A stretch of 64,000 nucleotides of DNA from Paraburkholderia edwinii (GCF_019428685.1 NZ_CP080095.1:2232001-2296000), one strand, 5' to 3'. Shown: positions 42,122 to 51,168, numbered from the stretch's first letter. Notes: generated by a model not told the origin, from the sequence alone. Translations and numbers: made by a program.

Positions 42122-44827
42122 ATGACCTATCAAGTTCTCGCACGCAAGTGGCGGCCGAAAGATTTCGCGTCGCTCGTCGGACAGGAGCACGTGGTGCGCG
42201 CGCTCACGCATGCGCTCGACGGTGGCCGTCTGCATCACGCCTATCTGTTCACCGGCACACGCGGCGTCGGCAAAACGACGCTGTCGCGCATCTTCGCGAA
42301 AGCGCTCAACTGTGAAACCGGCGTCACCGCCACGCCGTGCGGCGTCTGCCGTGCGTGTCGCGAAATCGACGAAGGGCGCTTCGTCGATTACGTCGAGATG
42401 GATGCGGCGAGCAATCGCGGGGTCGACGAAATGGCGGCGCTGCTCGAGCGTGCGGTCTATGCGCCGGTCGATGCGCGCTTCAAGGTCTATATGATCGACG
42501 AAGTGCACATGCTGACGAACCACGCATTCAACGCCATGTTGAAGACGCTGGAAGAACCGCCGCCGCATGTCAAATTCATTCTGGCCACCACCGATCCGCA
42601 GAAAATTCCGGTGACGGTGCTCTCGCGCTGCCTGCAGTTCAACCTGAAGCAGATGCCGGCCGGCCATATCGTGTCGCATCTCGAGCACATTCTCGGCGAA
42701 GAGCAGATCACGTTCGAAGCCCAGGCGCTGCGGCTGCTGGCGCGCGCGGCGGACGGCTCGATGCGCGATGCGTTATCGCTGACCGATCAGGCTATTGCGT
42801 ATTCGGCGAACCAGGTGACCGAAGAAGCGGTGCGCGGCATGTTGGGGGCGCTCGACCAGAGCTATCTGATCCGGCTGCTCGATGCGCTCGCGGCGAACGA
42901 CGGTCCAGCGGTGCTCGCGGTGTCCGACGAAATGGCGCTGCGCAGCCTGTCGTTTTCGACGGCGCTGCAGGATCTTGCGAGCCTGCTGCACCGGGTCGGT
43001 TGGGCGCAGTTCGCGCCGTCGTCGGTGCTCGACGAATGGCCGGAGGCCGCGGATGTGCGACGTTTCGCCGATGCATTGAGCCCCGAGCAGGTGCAACTGT
43101 TCTATCAGATCGCGACAATCGGGCGAGGCGAACTCGGTCTCGCACCCGACGAATACGCGGGCTTCACGATGACCTTGCTCCGCATGCTCGCGTTCGAACC
43201 GGCGGTCGGCGGTGGTGGAGGCGCTACGGGTGGCGGGCCGGCATCCGCTGCGCGGCCGGGTAGTCAGAGCGGGGCGGCCGGCGGCCGGCGCTCGGGCGCG
43301 CCCGCGGTGACTGCGCAACAGGCTGTCGCGCAACCGACGCCGACGGCGGGGCGTGCGGCAATATCGCAGGCAGTGGCCGCGCAGGCCGCCGAGACGGGAC
43401 GCGGTGAGGCGTCGCAAGCGCAAACCGCGGCATTGGCCGATACCGCAAAAGCGGGCCTTGCGAACGCAGATGCGGTGTCTGCCGCCCAGACGGCGACGAC
43501 GCGCGATCCCGCGCACGAAGCGCGTGGGCAGCAAGCGGCTGCGGCTGGCGCAGGCAGCACACTATCCGGCGGCAATGCCGATTCGGCGGAAGCAGTTACC
43601 CAGCAAGACGCGCGCGCGGCGAATGCCTCATCGGCTTCGACACCGGAGCAAGCCGAAGCGGCTAAATCGGTGGTGTCCGGTGCTGAAATCCCCGACGTCG
43701 CCGAAGGCGGCGCGCAGATGGCACAGGCGGCAGAGACGGCCCGCGCTGACGCTGATGCAAGTAATGCAAGCACGACGAGCAGCGCTAGCGAACCCGACGA
43801 AGTAGCAGAGTCACTCCCAACGCCCTCCGCTAGCGCCGCGCAACAGCGTTTCACCGACGCGGCGACGCAGGAGCAGGATCTGAATCCGTCGTCGACGCCA
43901 TCTTCGACACAACCGTCAACGCACCTTTCCGACGATGCGCCACGCCGCGCTGGCGGCGCGAGCGCCGCACTCGACGTATTGCGCAACGCCGGCATGAAGC
44001 TGTCGGGCGGCGGCAGGGCGAGCGCGGCCGCGTCAACCGCGCCTGCGAAAGCCGCACCGGCCGCGCCTAAGCCGGCCGCACCACGCGTCGTCGTACCGAC
44101 GCCCGATCCCGCGCGCCGCGCGCAGGCGCAGCAGCAGGGCGCCGCGCCATCGCGCGGGAGTGGAAACGCAAACTCAGGCAGTAGCGCCACCGTCCCGCCT
44201 TGGGAAGAGATTCCTCCGGACGCCCCTGGCGCGCTGGACGACTACGTCCCGATGTCCGCGGACGACGCGTTTTTCGCGCCACCTGACGATGGCTTTGCGC
44301 CGGTCTTCGACAGCGGCGCCAACGACGTTCGCGTGAGCGCGCCTGCCGCGCCCGCGCCTGTCGTCGACACGCGTCCGCTGCCGCCGGCCGTGCCGCTCGA
44401 CGCACTCGGTGTCGAGGGCGACTGGCCGGCGCTCGCCGCGGGGTTGCCGCTAAAGGGCATTTCCTATCAGCTCGCATTCAATAGCGAGTTGATGGCGCTC
44501 GACGGCACAACGCTCAAGCTCAACGTGCCGGTCCCGCAGTACGCGGATGCGGCGCAGGTCGCAAAGCTGAAGGCCGCGCTGGCCGAACGGCTTGGCCGTC
44601 CGGTCGAGGTCGTCGTCGAAGTCGGGCCGGCGCGCCGCACGGCAGCCGCAGTCGATGCGGCGGCGCGCGCGCAGCGTCAGCAGGAAGCCGAGCGCGAGAT
44701 CGGCGCGGACCCATTCGTGCAGTCGCTGATTCGCGAATTCGGCGCGAGCATCGTGCCGGGCTCGATCCGTCCGTTGATGCCGGCGGCGCAAGGCGGCGCG
44801 GGCAGTGGTGCGAGCGCCGCGCACTGA
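42122..44827 (+). CDS. dnaX: DNA polymerase III subunit tau/gamma
   Basis: The 901-aa clamp-loader ATPase carries Walker A GTRGVGKTTL (about residues 39-48), the zinc-binding CGVCRACRE cysteines, YVEMDAASNRGVDEM, and the sensor regions through about residue 365. A very long Ala/Thr/Ser/Gln/Glu-rich stretch (about 365-690) precedes the C-terminal tau domain that binds the polymerase alpha subunit (WPALAAGLPLKGISYQLAFN and onward). The protein is about 260 residues longer than E. coli tau (643 aa). I saw no A-rich slippery heptamer like the one that makes gamma in E. coli, so a short form by frameshift is not evident. It heads dnaX-ybaB-recR. Confidence 0.96.
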   Translation: MTYQVLARKWRPKDFASLVGQEHVVRALTHALDGGRLHHAYLFTGTRGVGKTTLSRIFAKALNCETGVTATPCGVCRACREIDEGRFVDYVEMDAASNRGVDEMAALLERAVYAPVDARFKVYMIDEVHMLTNHAFNAMLKTLEEPPPHVKFILATTDPQKIPVTVLSRCLQFNLKQMPAGHIVSHLEHILGEEQITFEAQALRLLARAADGSMRDALSLTDQAIAYSANQVTEEAVRGMLGALDQSYLIRLLDALAANDGPAVLAVSDEMALRSLSFSTALQDLASLLHRVGWAQFAPSSVLDEWPEAADVRRFADALSPEQVQLFYQIATIGRGELGLAPDEYAGFTMTLLRMLAFEPAVGGGGGATGGGPASAARPGSQSGAAGGRRSGAPAVTAQQAVAQPTPTAGRAAISQAVAAQAAETGRGEASQAQTAALADTAKAGLANADAVSAAQTATTRDPAHEARGQQAAAAGAGSTLSGGNADSAEAVTQQDARAANASSASTPEQAEAAKSVVSGAEIPDVAEGGAQMAQAAETARADADASNASTTSSASEPDEVAESLPTPSASAAQQRFTDAATQEQDLNPSSTPSSTQPSTHLSDDAPRRAGGASAALDVLRNAGMKLSGGGRASAAASTAPAKAAPAAPKPAAPRVVVPTPDPARRAQAQQQGAAPSRGSGNANSGSSATVPPWEEIPPDAPGALDDYVPMSADDAFFAPPDDGFAPVFDSGANDVRVSAPAAPAPVVDTRPLPPAVPLDALGVEGDWPALAAGLPLKGISYQLAFNSELMALDGTTLKLNVPVPQYADAAQVAKLKAALAERLGRPVEVVVEVGPARRTAAAVDAAARAQRQQEAEREIGADPFVQSLIREFGASIVPGSIRPLMPAAQGGAGSGASAAH

Positions 44828-44912
44828 TTGACTGCCCTGGCCAGAACCGAACTACGGACACGAATAGTCAGAAGCCAACAATACCGGCCCGAACCGGACC
44901 GTATTTGAACTC

Positions 44913-44990
44913 AAACCGCGAACTCAATCCACGAAGCCAAACCGCGAACCTGTAGCACGAAACCGAGGCACGAACCGAGGCGCGACCCCC
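44913..44990. repeat. Degenerate tandem repeat, six 13-bp units (26-bp higher-order)
   Basis: Units AAACCGCGAACTC, AATCCACGAAGCC, AAACCGCGAACCT, GTAGCACGAAACC, GAGGCACGAACCG and AGGCGCGACCCCC follow without gaps; units 1-2 and 3-4 form a clearer 26-bp repeat. The array lies between dnaX and ybaB, ending about 80 bp before the ybaB start. Confidence 0.7.
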
Positions 44991-45068
44991 AAGCTAACTT
45001 GCGGCGCTTTACGACACTGAACACTGAAGCGATCCGCGCATTCCATACGATCAAGAAGGAGCACGTCC

Positions 45069-45395
45069 ATGATGAAAGGCCAACTCGCGGGACTGATGAA
45101 GCAGGCCCAGCAGATGCAGGAAAACATGAAGAAGATGCAGGAGGAGCTCGCGCAGATCGAGGTCGAGGGCCAGTCGGGCGCCGGTCTCGTGAAGGTGACG
45201 ATGACCTGCAAGAACGACGTGCGCCGCGTGTCGATCGATCCGTCCTTGCTCACCGACGACAAGGACATGCTCGAGGACCTCGTTGCCGCCGCGTTCAACG
45301 ATGCGGTGCGCAAGGCCGAAACGACCGCGCAGGAAAAGATGGGCGGCATGACCGCCGGCCTGCCGCTGCCGCCGGGCTTCAAGCTGCCTTTCTAA
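45069..45395 (+). CDS. ybaB: YbaB/EbfC nucleoid-associated protein
   Basis: The 108-aa protein is a DNA-binding dimer of the YbaB/EbfC family with the typical Met/Gln/Lys-rich N-terminal helix ([28 protein letters not shown]), then the beta sheet ([26 protein letters not shown]) and the PPGFKLPF end. AAGGAG lies seven bases before the ATG at 45069; a second ATG follows immediately. The gene sits between dnaX and recR, the conserved recombination-repair context. Confidence 0.96.
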   Translation: MMKGQLAGLMKQAQQMQENMKKMQEELAQIEVEGQSGAGLVKVTMTCKNDVRRVSIDPSLLTDDKDMLEDLVAAAFNDAVRKAETTAQEKMGGMTAGLPLPPGFKLPF

Positions 45396-45440
45396 ACCAC
45401 GGTCGTTATCCGGGCCCGGCATTCGCACGCAGAAATCCGC

Positions 45441-46037
45441 ATGAAACAACCCTCCGCCTTGTCGGCGCTCGTCGAAGCGCTGCGCGCGCTGCCCGGAGTC
45501 GGGCCGAAGTCCGCGCAGCGCATCGCGTATCACCTGATGCAGCACGATCGCGACGGCGCGCAGAAGCTCGGCCGTTCGCTGCTCTATGCGACCGAGCATC
45601 TGCAGCATTGCGAGAAGTGCAACACGTTCACCGAAGCGCAGATCTGCGAAGTCTGCAGCGATCCCGAACGCGACCCGACGCTGTTGTGCGTCGTCGAAAC
45701 GCCGGCCGACCAGATCATGCTCGAGCAGACCATGACGTACCGCGGTCTCTATTTCGTGCTGATGGGACGTCTGAGCCCGCTCGACGGCATCGGACCGAAG
45801 GAAATCCATTTCGACCGGCTGGTCAGGCGCGCCTCCGATGGCGTCGTCAAGGAAGTCGTGCTTGCCACCAACTTCACGAACGAAGGCGAAGCGACCGCGC
45901 ATTATCTTGGCCAGACGCTGAAGGCGCGCGGCCTGTCGGTCACGCGTCTGGCGCGCGGCGTGCCGGTCGGCGGCGAGCTCGAGTATGTCGACGCGGGCAC
46001 GATTGCGCGCGCGATGCTCGACCGGCGTTCGATGTAG
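45441..46037 (+). CDS. recR: Recombination mediator RecR
   Basis: The 198-aa protein has the RecR order: N-terminal HhH region ([20 protein letters not shown]), zinc finger [16 protein letters not shown], and Toprim domain ([38 protein letters not shown]). With RecF/RecO it loads RecA at gaps. It lies 45 bp after ybaB. The stop codon lies inside a short 10-bp repeat (GTTCGATGTA), so the last codons RSM and the following spacer have the same sequence pattern. Confidence 0.97.
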   Translation: MKQPSALSALVEALRALPGVGPKSAQRIAYHLMQHDRDGAQKLGRSLLYATEHLQHCEKCNTFTEAQICEVCSDPERDPTLLCVVETPADQIMLEQTMTYRGLYFVLMGRLSPLDGIGPKEIHFDRLVRRASDGVVKEVVLATNFTNEGEATAHYLGQTLKARGLSVTRLARGVPVGGELEYVDAGTIARAMLDRRSM

Positions 46038-46073
46038 TTCGATGCAGCTCGTAGTTCGACGTAGTTCGGTGTA
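46027..46073. repeat. 10-bp degenerate repeat spanning the recR stop codon
   Basis: GTTCGATGTA, GTTCGATGCA, a partial GCTCGTA, GTTCGACGTA and GTTCGGTGTA follow each other. The first unit contains the recR TAG (46035-46037). Confidence 0.6.
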
Positions 46074-46094
46074 ACCCACGATCGAAGGACAGCC

Positions 46095-47345
46095 ATGAAC
46101 GCAACGAACGACGCGCCGAACGCCCCCTCCACCACCGACACCCCCCACGCCGGCGGTCCGCTGGCAGGCGTGAAGGTGCTCGAACTCGGCACCCTGATCG
46201 CCGGTCCGTTCGCCGCGCGCTTTCTCGGCGAATTCGGCGCCGACGTGATCAAGATCGAAGACCCGAAGGGCGGCGATCCGCTGCGCAAATGGCGCAAGCT
46301 GTATCCCGAAGCGGGCGGCACGTCGCTCTGGTGGGCCGTGCAGGCGCGCAACAAGAAATCGGTGACCGTGAACCTGAAGGCCGACGAGGGCAAGGAAATC
46401 GTGCGGCGTCTCGCGAAGGAAGCGGACATCGTCATCGAGAATTTTCGCCCCGGGCTGCTCGAGAAACTCGATCTCGGCTATGACGTCCTGTCGGCCGACA
46501 ATCCGGGCCTCGTGATGGTGCGGCTCTCCGGGTATGGCCAGAGCGGTCCGTATCGTGACCGGCCGGGTTTCGGCGCGATCGCCGAAGCGATGGGCGGCTT
46601 GCGGCACATTACCGGCTACCCCGATCTGCCGCCGCCGCGCATCGGCATCTCGATCGGCGATTCGATCGCGGCGCTGCACGGCGTGATCGGCGCGCTGATG
46701 GCACTGCATCACCGGCAGGTGAACGGCGGCAAAGGGCAGGTCGTCGACATCGCGCTGTACGAGGCGGTCTTCAACATGATGGAGAGCGTCGTGCCCGAGT
46801 ACGGTGTCTACGGCATGGTGCGCGAGCGCACGGGCGCATCGTTGCCGGGCATCGTGCCGTCCAATACGTATCCGTGCCGCGACGGCAGCATTGTGATCGG
46901 CGGTAATAGCGATCCGATCTTCAAGCGCCTGATGCTGGCGATCGGCCGCGACGATCTGGCGAACGATCCTGAGCTCACGCATAACGATGGCCGCGTGCCG
47001 CGCACGCAGGAAATCGACGGCGCGATCGCCGCCTGGCTATCGACGCGTACGATCGACGAAGCGCTCGACGTGCTCAACGCGGCCGACGTGCCGGCCGGCC
47101 GCATCTACAGCGTCGCGGACATGTTCGCCGATCCGCAATACATCGCGCGGCAGATGATCCAGACTTTCAAGTGGCAGGACGGCAAGGACATCGCATTGCC
47201 CGCTGTCACGCCGAAGTTTTCGGTTACGCCCGGCGATACGCGCTGGCTCGGTCCGAAGCTCGGCGAGCATACCGACGAGGTCCTGCAATCGCTAGGTTAT
47301 GATGCGGACCACATCGCAAGGTTGCACGCGCAACAGATTGTGTGA
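46095..47345 (+). CDS. CaiB/BaiF family class III CoA-transferase
   Basis: The 416-aa protein is a complete class III CoA-transferase. GTLIAGPFAARFLGEFGADVIKIEDPKGGDPLRKW is the N-terminal signature, and RPGLLEKLDLGYDVL, RLSGYGQSGPYRDRPGF with the region of the catalytic aspartate, and GQVVDIALYEAVFNMME follow. Family members transfer CoA between organic acids (oxalate, carnitine, succinate and others); the acids here are not known. The next three genes on the same strand encode a sulfonate/nitrate-type ABC importer starting 52 bp downstream, so transport and CoA activation of the same acid is a reasonable guess. Confidence 0.93.
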   Translation: MNATNDAPNAPSTTDTPHAGGPLAGVKVLELGTLIAGPFAARFLGEFGADVIKIEDPKGGDPLRKWRKLYPEAGGTSLWWAVQARNKKSVTVNLKADEGKEIVRRLAKEADIVIENFRPGLLEKLDLGYDVLSADNPGLVMVRLSGYGQSGPYRDRPGFGAIAEAMGGLRHITGYPDLPPPRIGISIGDSIAALHGVIGALMALHHRQVNGGKGQVVDIALYEAVFNMMESVVPEYGVYGMVRERTGASLPGIVPSNTYPCRDGSIVIGGNSDPIFKRLMLAIGRDDLANDPELTHNDGRVPRTQEIDGAIAAWLSTRTIDEALDVLNAADVPAGRIYSVADMFADPQYIARQMIQTFKWQDGKDIALPAVTPKFSVTPGDTRWLGPKLGEHTDEVLQSLGYDADHIARLHAQQIV

Positions 47346-47397
47346 CACGGCTCTGTCAGCGCGCACCACAAGTAGAAAAGAACCGGAGATTGCAACG

Positions 47398-48438
47398 ATG
47401 CAACGCAGAACCTTTCTGACCGGCAGTGCGGCGCTCGCGGGTACGGTGCTCGCTGCCCATACGCCCTTTGCGTTCAGCCAGGCCAAACTCGAAACGCGCA
47501 AGGTCGCGATCGCGGTAGGCGGCAAGAACCTCTTCTACTACCTGCCGCTGACCATCGCCGAGCGGCGCAACTATTTCAAGGACGAAGGGCTCGACGTCGA
47601 GATCTCCGATTTCGCGGGCGGTTCGCAGGCCTTGAAGGCGGCCGTCGGCGGTAGCGCGGACGTCGTGTCGGGCGCGTTCGAACACACGCTGCTGCTGCAG
47701 GCGCAGCATCAGATGTTCCGCGAATTCGTGCTGCAAGGGCGCGCACCGCAAATCGTGCTCGCGGTATCGAAGAAAACGATGCCGAATTACAAGTCGATCG
47801 CCGATCTGAAAGGCAAGAAGATCGGCGTGACGGCGCCGGGTTCGTCGACGTCGATCATGGCGAGCTTTGTGCTCGCCAAGGCAGGCCTCACCGCGAAGGA
47901 TGTGTCGTTTATCGGCGTGGGGGCGGGCGCCGGCGCGGTGGCCGCGCTGCAGGCCGGGCAGATCGATGCGCTCGCGAATCTCGATCCGGTGATGACGAAG
48001 CTCGAACGCGCGGGCGACATTCGCGTGATCTCGGATACGCGCACGCTCGCTGATACGCGCGCGGTATTCGGCGGCGATATGCCGGCCGGCTGCTTGTACG
48101 CCTCGCAAAGTTTCATCGACAAGAATCCGAACACAACGCAGGCACTGACCAATGCGATGGTGCGCGCGCTCAAATGGCTGCAAACGGCGAGCGACAGCGA
48201 TGTCGCGAATGCCGTGCCCGAGTCGTATCTGCTCGGCGACCGCGCGCTCTATATCGCCGCATGGCAGCACGTGAAGCCCGCCATCTCGCCCGATGGCCTG
48301 ATGCCGGCCGACGGCCCGGCCACATCGCTGAAAACGCTGCAGGCGTTCGACGCCACAGTGCAGGGCAAGCCGATCGATCTGTCGAAGGCGTGGACCAACG
48401 ATTTCGTGAAGAAGGCGCTCGCCACGGTCAAGGTCTAG
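47398..48438 (+). CDS. ABC transporter periplasmic substrate-binding protein (NMT1/SsuA/TauA type)
   Basis: The 346-aa protein starts with a twin-arginine-like signal (MQRRTFLTGSAALAGTVLAA) and continues as an NMT1/THI5-like binding protein (KVAIAVGGKNLFYYLPLTIAERRNYFKDEGLDVEI, then KKIGVTAPGSSTSIMASFVLAKAGL). Relatives bind sulfonates, nitrate, taurine, thiamine precursors or aromatic acids; substrate is unknown. The ATG at 47398 has CCGGAG eleven bases upstream. It is followed at once by the ATPase and permease and preceded by a CoA-transferase gene. Confidence 0.92.
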   Translation: MQRRTFLTGSAALAGTVLAAHTPFAFSQAKLETRKVAIAVGGKNLFYYLPLTIAERRNYFKDEGLDVEISDFAGGSQALKAAVGGSADVVSGAFEHTLLLQAQHQMFREFVLQGRAPQIVLAVSKKTMPNYKSIADLKGKKIGVTAPGSSTSIMASFVLAKAGLTAKDVSFIGVGAGAGAVAALQAGQIDALANLDPVMTKLERAGDIRVISDTRTLADTRAVFGGDMPAGCLYASQSFIDKNPNTTQALTNAMVRALKWLQTASDSDVANAVPESYLLGDRALYIAAWQHVKPAISPDGLMPADGPATSLKTLQAFDATVQGKPIDLSKAWTNDFVKKALATVKV

Positions 48439-48448
48439 GTGCGCGACG

Positions 48449-49261
48449 ATGACGGTTCCCGCACTCGCACTCGACAACATCACCTGCACATTCGCTTCGC
48501 GCGACGAGCGCGGCGCGCGATACACCGCTGTCAAAGATGCGACGCTGCGTATCGCGCCCGGCGAATTCGTCTCGGTGGTCGGCCCGACCGGCTGCGGCAA
48601 GTCGACCTTGCTGAACGTCGGCGCGGGTCTGCTCGTGCCATCGTCGGGCTCGGTCAGCGTGTTCGGCGAACCTTTGAGCGGCATCAACCGCCGCGCGGGC
48701 TATATGTTCCAGGCCGATGCGCTGATGCCGTGGCGTTCCGCGCTCGATAACGTCATGGCAGGGCTGTCGTTTCACAACGTGCCGCGCGCCGAAGCGCGCG
48801 AACGCGCGCAGGCCTGGTTGAAGCGCGTCGGGCTCGGCGGTTTCGGCGACCGTTATCCGCATCAACTGTCGGGCGGCATGCGCAAGCGTGTCGCAATGGC
48901 GCAGACGCTGATTCTCGATCCCGACATCGTGCTGATGGACGAGCCGTTCTCCGCGCTCGATGTCCAGACGCGCCAGCTGATGGAAAACGAACTGCTCGAT
49001 TTGTGGGCCGCGAAACGCAAGGCCGTGCTTTTCATCACGCACGATCTCGACGAAGCGATCGCGATGTCCGATCGCGTCGTCGTACTGTCGGCGGGGCCGG
49101 CGACGCGGCCGATCGGCGAATTCACGATCGATCTGCAACGCCCGCGCGACGTTGCCGAAATCCGCTCGGACGCGCGCTTTGTCGAACTGCATGCGCAAAT
49201 ATGGAGCGTGTTGCGCGACGAAGTGTTGAAAGGCTATCAGCAGCAACTGAAAGCGGTATGA
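48449..49261 (+). CDS. ABC transporter ATP-binding protein (SsuB/TauB type)
   Basis: The 270-aa ATPase shows Walker A VGPTGCGKSTLL, the signature LSGGMRKRVAMAQ, Walker B PDIVLMDEPFSALD, and the switch histidine in LFITHDLDEAI. It belongs to the nitrate/sulfonate/bicarbonate importer group and energises uptake with the permease 38 bp downstream. The gap to the binding-protein gene is 10 bp, so the three are one operon. Confidence 0.95.
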   Translation: MTVPALALDNITCTFASRDERGARYTAVKDATLRIAPGEFVSVVGPTGCGKSTLLNVGAGLLVPSSGSVSVFGEPLSGINRRAGYMFQADALMPWRSALDNVMAGLSFHNVPRAEARERAQAWLKRVGLGGFGDRYPHQLSGGMRKRVAMAQTLILDPDIVLMDEPFSALDVQTRQLMENELLDLWAAKRKAVLFITHDLDEAIAMSDRVVVLSAGPATRPIGEFTIDLQRPRDVAEIRSDARFVELHAQIWSVLRDEVLKGYQQQLKAV

Positions 49262-49299
49262 GCGGCGCGCCCGCGAACAGCGAAAGGACCTGACGACTC

Positions 49300-50124
49300 A
49301 TGTGGAAGATGCTGCGTCCGAACCGGGCGAATCTCGCGATCTGGCAATGGCTGCTGCTCGTGCTCTGCTTCGTGCTCTGGTATGTGCTGACGAGCCCGAC
49401 GCTGCTGCCGGCGTTCTACTTCGACGACCCGAACAAGGCCGCGTTCCTGTTCGGCGAGCCGCAGAAAGTGCTCGTGCGGATCTGGCAGTGGTTCACGTCG
49501 GGAGAGATCTATATTCACTTGTGGATCACGCTCGTCGAGACCGTGCTCGCGTTTGTGATCGGCACCGTGCTCGGGCTTGCGGTCGGCTTGTGGCTCGCGT
49601 TGGCGCCGGTTGCGAGCGCGTTGCTCGATCCGTACATCAAGGCGGCGAATTCGATGCCGCGCGTGATTCTCGCACCGATCTTCGGCGTCTGGTTCGGTCT
49701 CGGCATCGGGTCGAAGGTTGCGCTTGGCGTGACGCTCGTGTTTTTTATCGTGTTCTTCAACGTCTATCAGGGCGTGAAGGAGGTGAGCCCGGTCGTGCTC
49801 GCCAACGCGCGCATGCTTGGCGCGAATCGTCAGCAACTGCTGCGCAATGTGTATCTGCCCAGCGCAATGAGCTGGGTGTTTTCGAGCTTGCATACGTCGG
49901 TCGGGCTCGCGTTCGTCGGTTCGGTGGTCGGCGAGTATCTGGGCTCGGCGCGCGGTGTCGGTTATCTGATTTTGCAGGCCGAAGGCACGTTCGATATCAA
50001 CACCGTGTTCGCCGGCATTCTCGTGCTGACTGCGTTTGCGCTGATTCTCGACGGACTCGTCGGCGTGATCGAGCGGCGCTTCATGAAGTGGCAGCCATCG
50101 AGCGGCGAAACCGAAAAGCTCTGA
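49300..50124 (+). CDS. ABC transporter permease (SsuC/TauC type)
   Basis: The 274-aa membrane protein has six hydrophobic segments and the BPD_transp_1 coupling loop (LANARMLGANRQQLLRNVYLPSAMSWVFSSL, matching EAA-x3-G). It begins with a hydrophobic helix (ILALVLCFVLWYVLTSPTLLPAFYF region) like other SsuC/TauC proteins. A homodimer of it with the ATPase and binding protein completes the importer. It is the last gene of the block; the spacer after it holds 11-bp repeats. Confidence 0.94.
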   Translation: MWKMLRPNRANLAIWQWLLLVLCFVLWYVLTSPTLLPAFYFDDPNKAAFLFGEPQKVLVRIWQWFTSGEIYIHLWITLVETVLAFVIGTVLGLAVGLWLALAPVASALLDPYIKAANSMPRVILAPIFGVWFGLGIGSKVALGVTLVFFIVFFNVYQGVKEVSPVVLANARMLGANRQQLLRNVYLPSAMSWVFSSLHTSVGLAFVGSVVGEYLGSARGVGYLILQAEGTFDINTVFAGILVLTAFALILDGLVGVIERRFMKWQPSSGETEKL

Positions 50125-50269
50125 ACGTGATGTGCGGATCACCACACGCGTATGGCAGACCGTAAGCACGCTCGAACGACCGTGCGCGCCGGGCTGTCGA
50201 CACTCGCATCGCGGCGCGTTGCGTGGAGGTTGTCTGGATGCTATGAAGCACGCGCCGTCTGTCGGCACA

Positions 50270-50346
50270 TGCATGACGCGTGCATGACGCGTGCATGTCG
50301 AGCGGGTGTTGTGCGGGTGTTGCACGAGTGTTGCGCGGGTGTCGCG
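50270..50346. repeat. Tandem repeat, seven 11-bp units, upstream of surE
   Basis: TGCATGACGCG (twice), TGCATGTCGAG, CGGGTGTTGTG, CGGGTGTTGCA, CGAGTGTTGCG and CGGGTGTCGCG follow without gaps. The first half and second half use different unit sequences with the same period. The array ends 63 bp before the surE start. Confidence 0.8.
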
Positions 50347-50397
50347 GGAGAGGCAATCGCACCACGCCATGTCGTCCGCGTGCCTTGTTTCCTCGGT

Positions 50398-50403
50398 TAC
50401 AAT
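50398..50403 (+). promoter_or_regulatory. -10 (TACAAT) directly before surE
   Basis: TACAAT ends seven bases before the surE ATG, so transcription would start at or next to the ATG. No ribosome site is present in the few bases between. No clear -35 is seen. Confidence 0.4.
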
Positions 50404-50409
50404 CGCCGG

Positions 50410-51168
50410 ATGCGAATCCTACTCAGCAACGACGATGGTTATCTGGCGCCGGGTCTCGCGGCGCTCTACGAAGCGTTGAAGCCGCTTGCCGACGTCACCG
50501 TGATGGCGCCCGAGCAAAATTGCAGCGGCGCATCGAATTCGTTGACGCTGTCGCGGCCGTTGTCGGTGCTGCGTTCCGCGAACGGCTTCTATTACGTGAA
50601 CGGCACGCCGACCGATTCGGTTCACATCGCACTGACCGGCATGCTCGACCATACGCCGGACCTCGTGGTGTCGGGCATCAACAACGGCCAGAACATGGGC
50701 GAAGACACGCTGTACTCGGGCACGGTCGCCGCCGCGACCGAAGGCGTCATGTTCAATGTGCCGGCTATCGCATTTTCGCTCGTCGATAAAGACTGGACGC
50801 ATCTCGAATCCGCGGCGCGCGTTGCTGCCGAAATCGTCAAACATTATCTCGACGCGCCGCTGCCCGGACACCCGCTTCTTAACGTCAATATTCCGAACTT
50901 GCCGTACGAACAGTTGCGCGAGTGGCGCATTACGCGTCTCGGAAAACGGCATCCGTCGCAGCCGGTGATCCGCCAGACCAATCCGCGCGGCGAGCCGATC
51001 TACTGGATCGGCCCGTCGGGCAGCGCGCGCGACGCAAGCGAAGGCACCGACTTTCACGCGGTCGCACACGGGCATGTGTCGATCACGCCGTTACAACTCG
51101 ATCTCACGCATACCGAGATGCTGTCCGCGACACGCGACTGGGCGCACGCCGGGAGCGGCGCTTCATGA
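50410..51168 (+). CDS. surE: 5'/3'-nucleotidase SurE
   Basis: The 252-aa metal-dependent phosphatase starts [16 protein letters not shown] with the conserved metal-binding Asp-Asp. [26 protein letters not shown] and [25 protein letters not shown] follow, all SurE hallmarks. It hydrolyses nucleoside monophosphates and has a role in stationary-phase survival. The stop overlaps the pcm start (ATGA). The order surE-pcm-nlpD-rpoS is the classical stationary-phase cluster. Confidence 0.97.
   Translation: MRILLSNDDGYLAPGLAALYEALKPLADVTVMAPEQNCSGASNSLTLSRPLSVLRSANGFYYVNGTPTDSVHIALTGMLDHTPDLVVSGINNGQNMGEDTLYSGTVAAATEGVMFNVPAIAFSLVDKDWTHLESAARVAAEIVKHYLDAPLPGHPLLNVNIPNLPYEQLREWRITRLGKRHPSQPVIRQTNPRGEPIYWIGPSGSARDASEGTDFHAVAHGHVSITPLQLDLTHTEMLSATRDWAHAGSGAS

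Noticed and set aside
43200..44100. Programmed frameshift in dnaX for a gamma subunit
   Set aside because: No A-AAA-AAG-type slippery heptamer with a following stop in the -1 frame was found by eye.
45051..46982. 643-codon minus-strand open frame across ybaB, recR and the CoA-transferase gene
   Set aside because: It spans three conserved genes and their spacers on the other strand, so it is a GC-rich chance frame.
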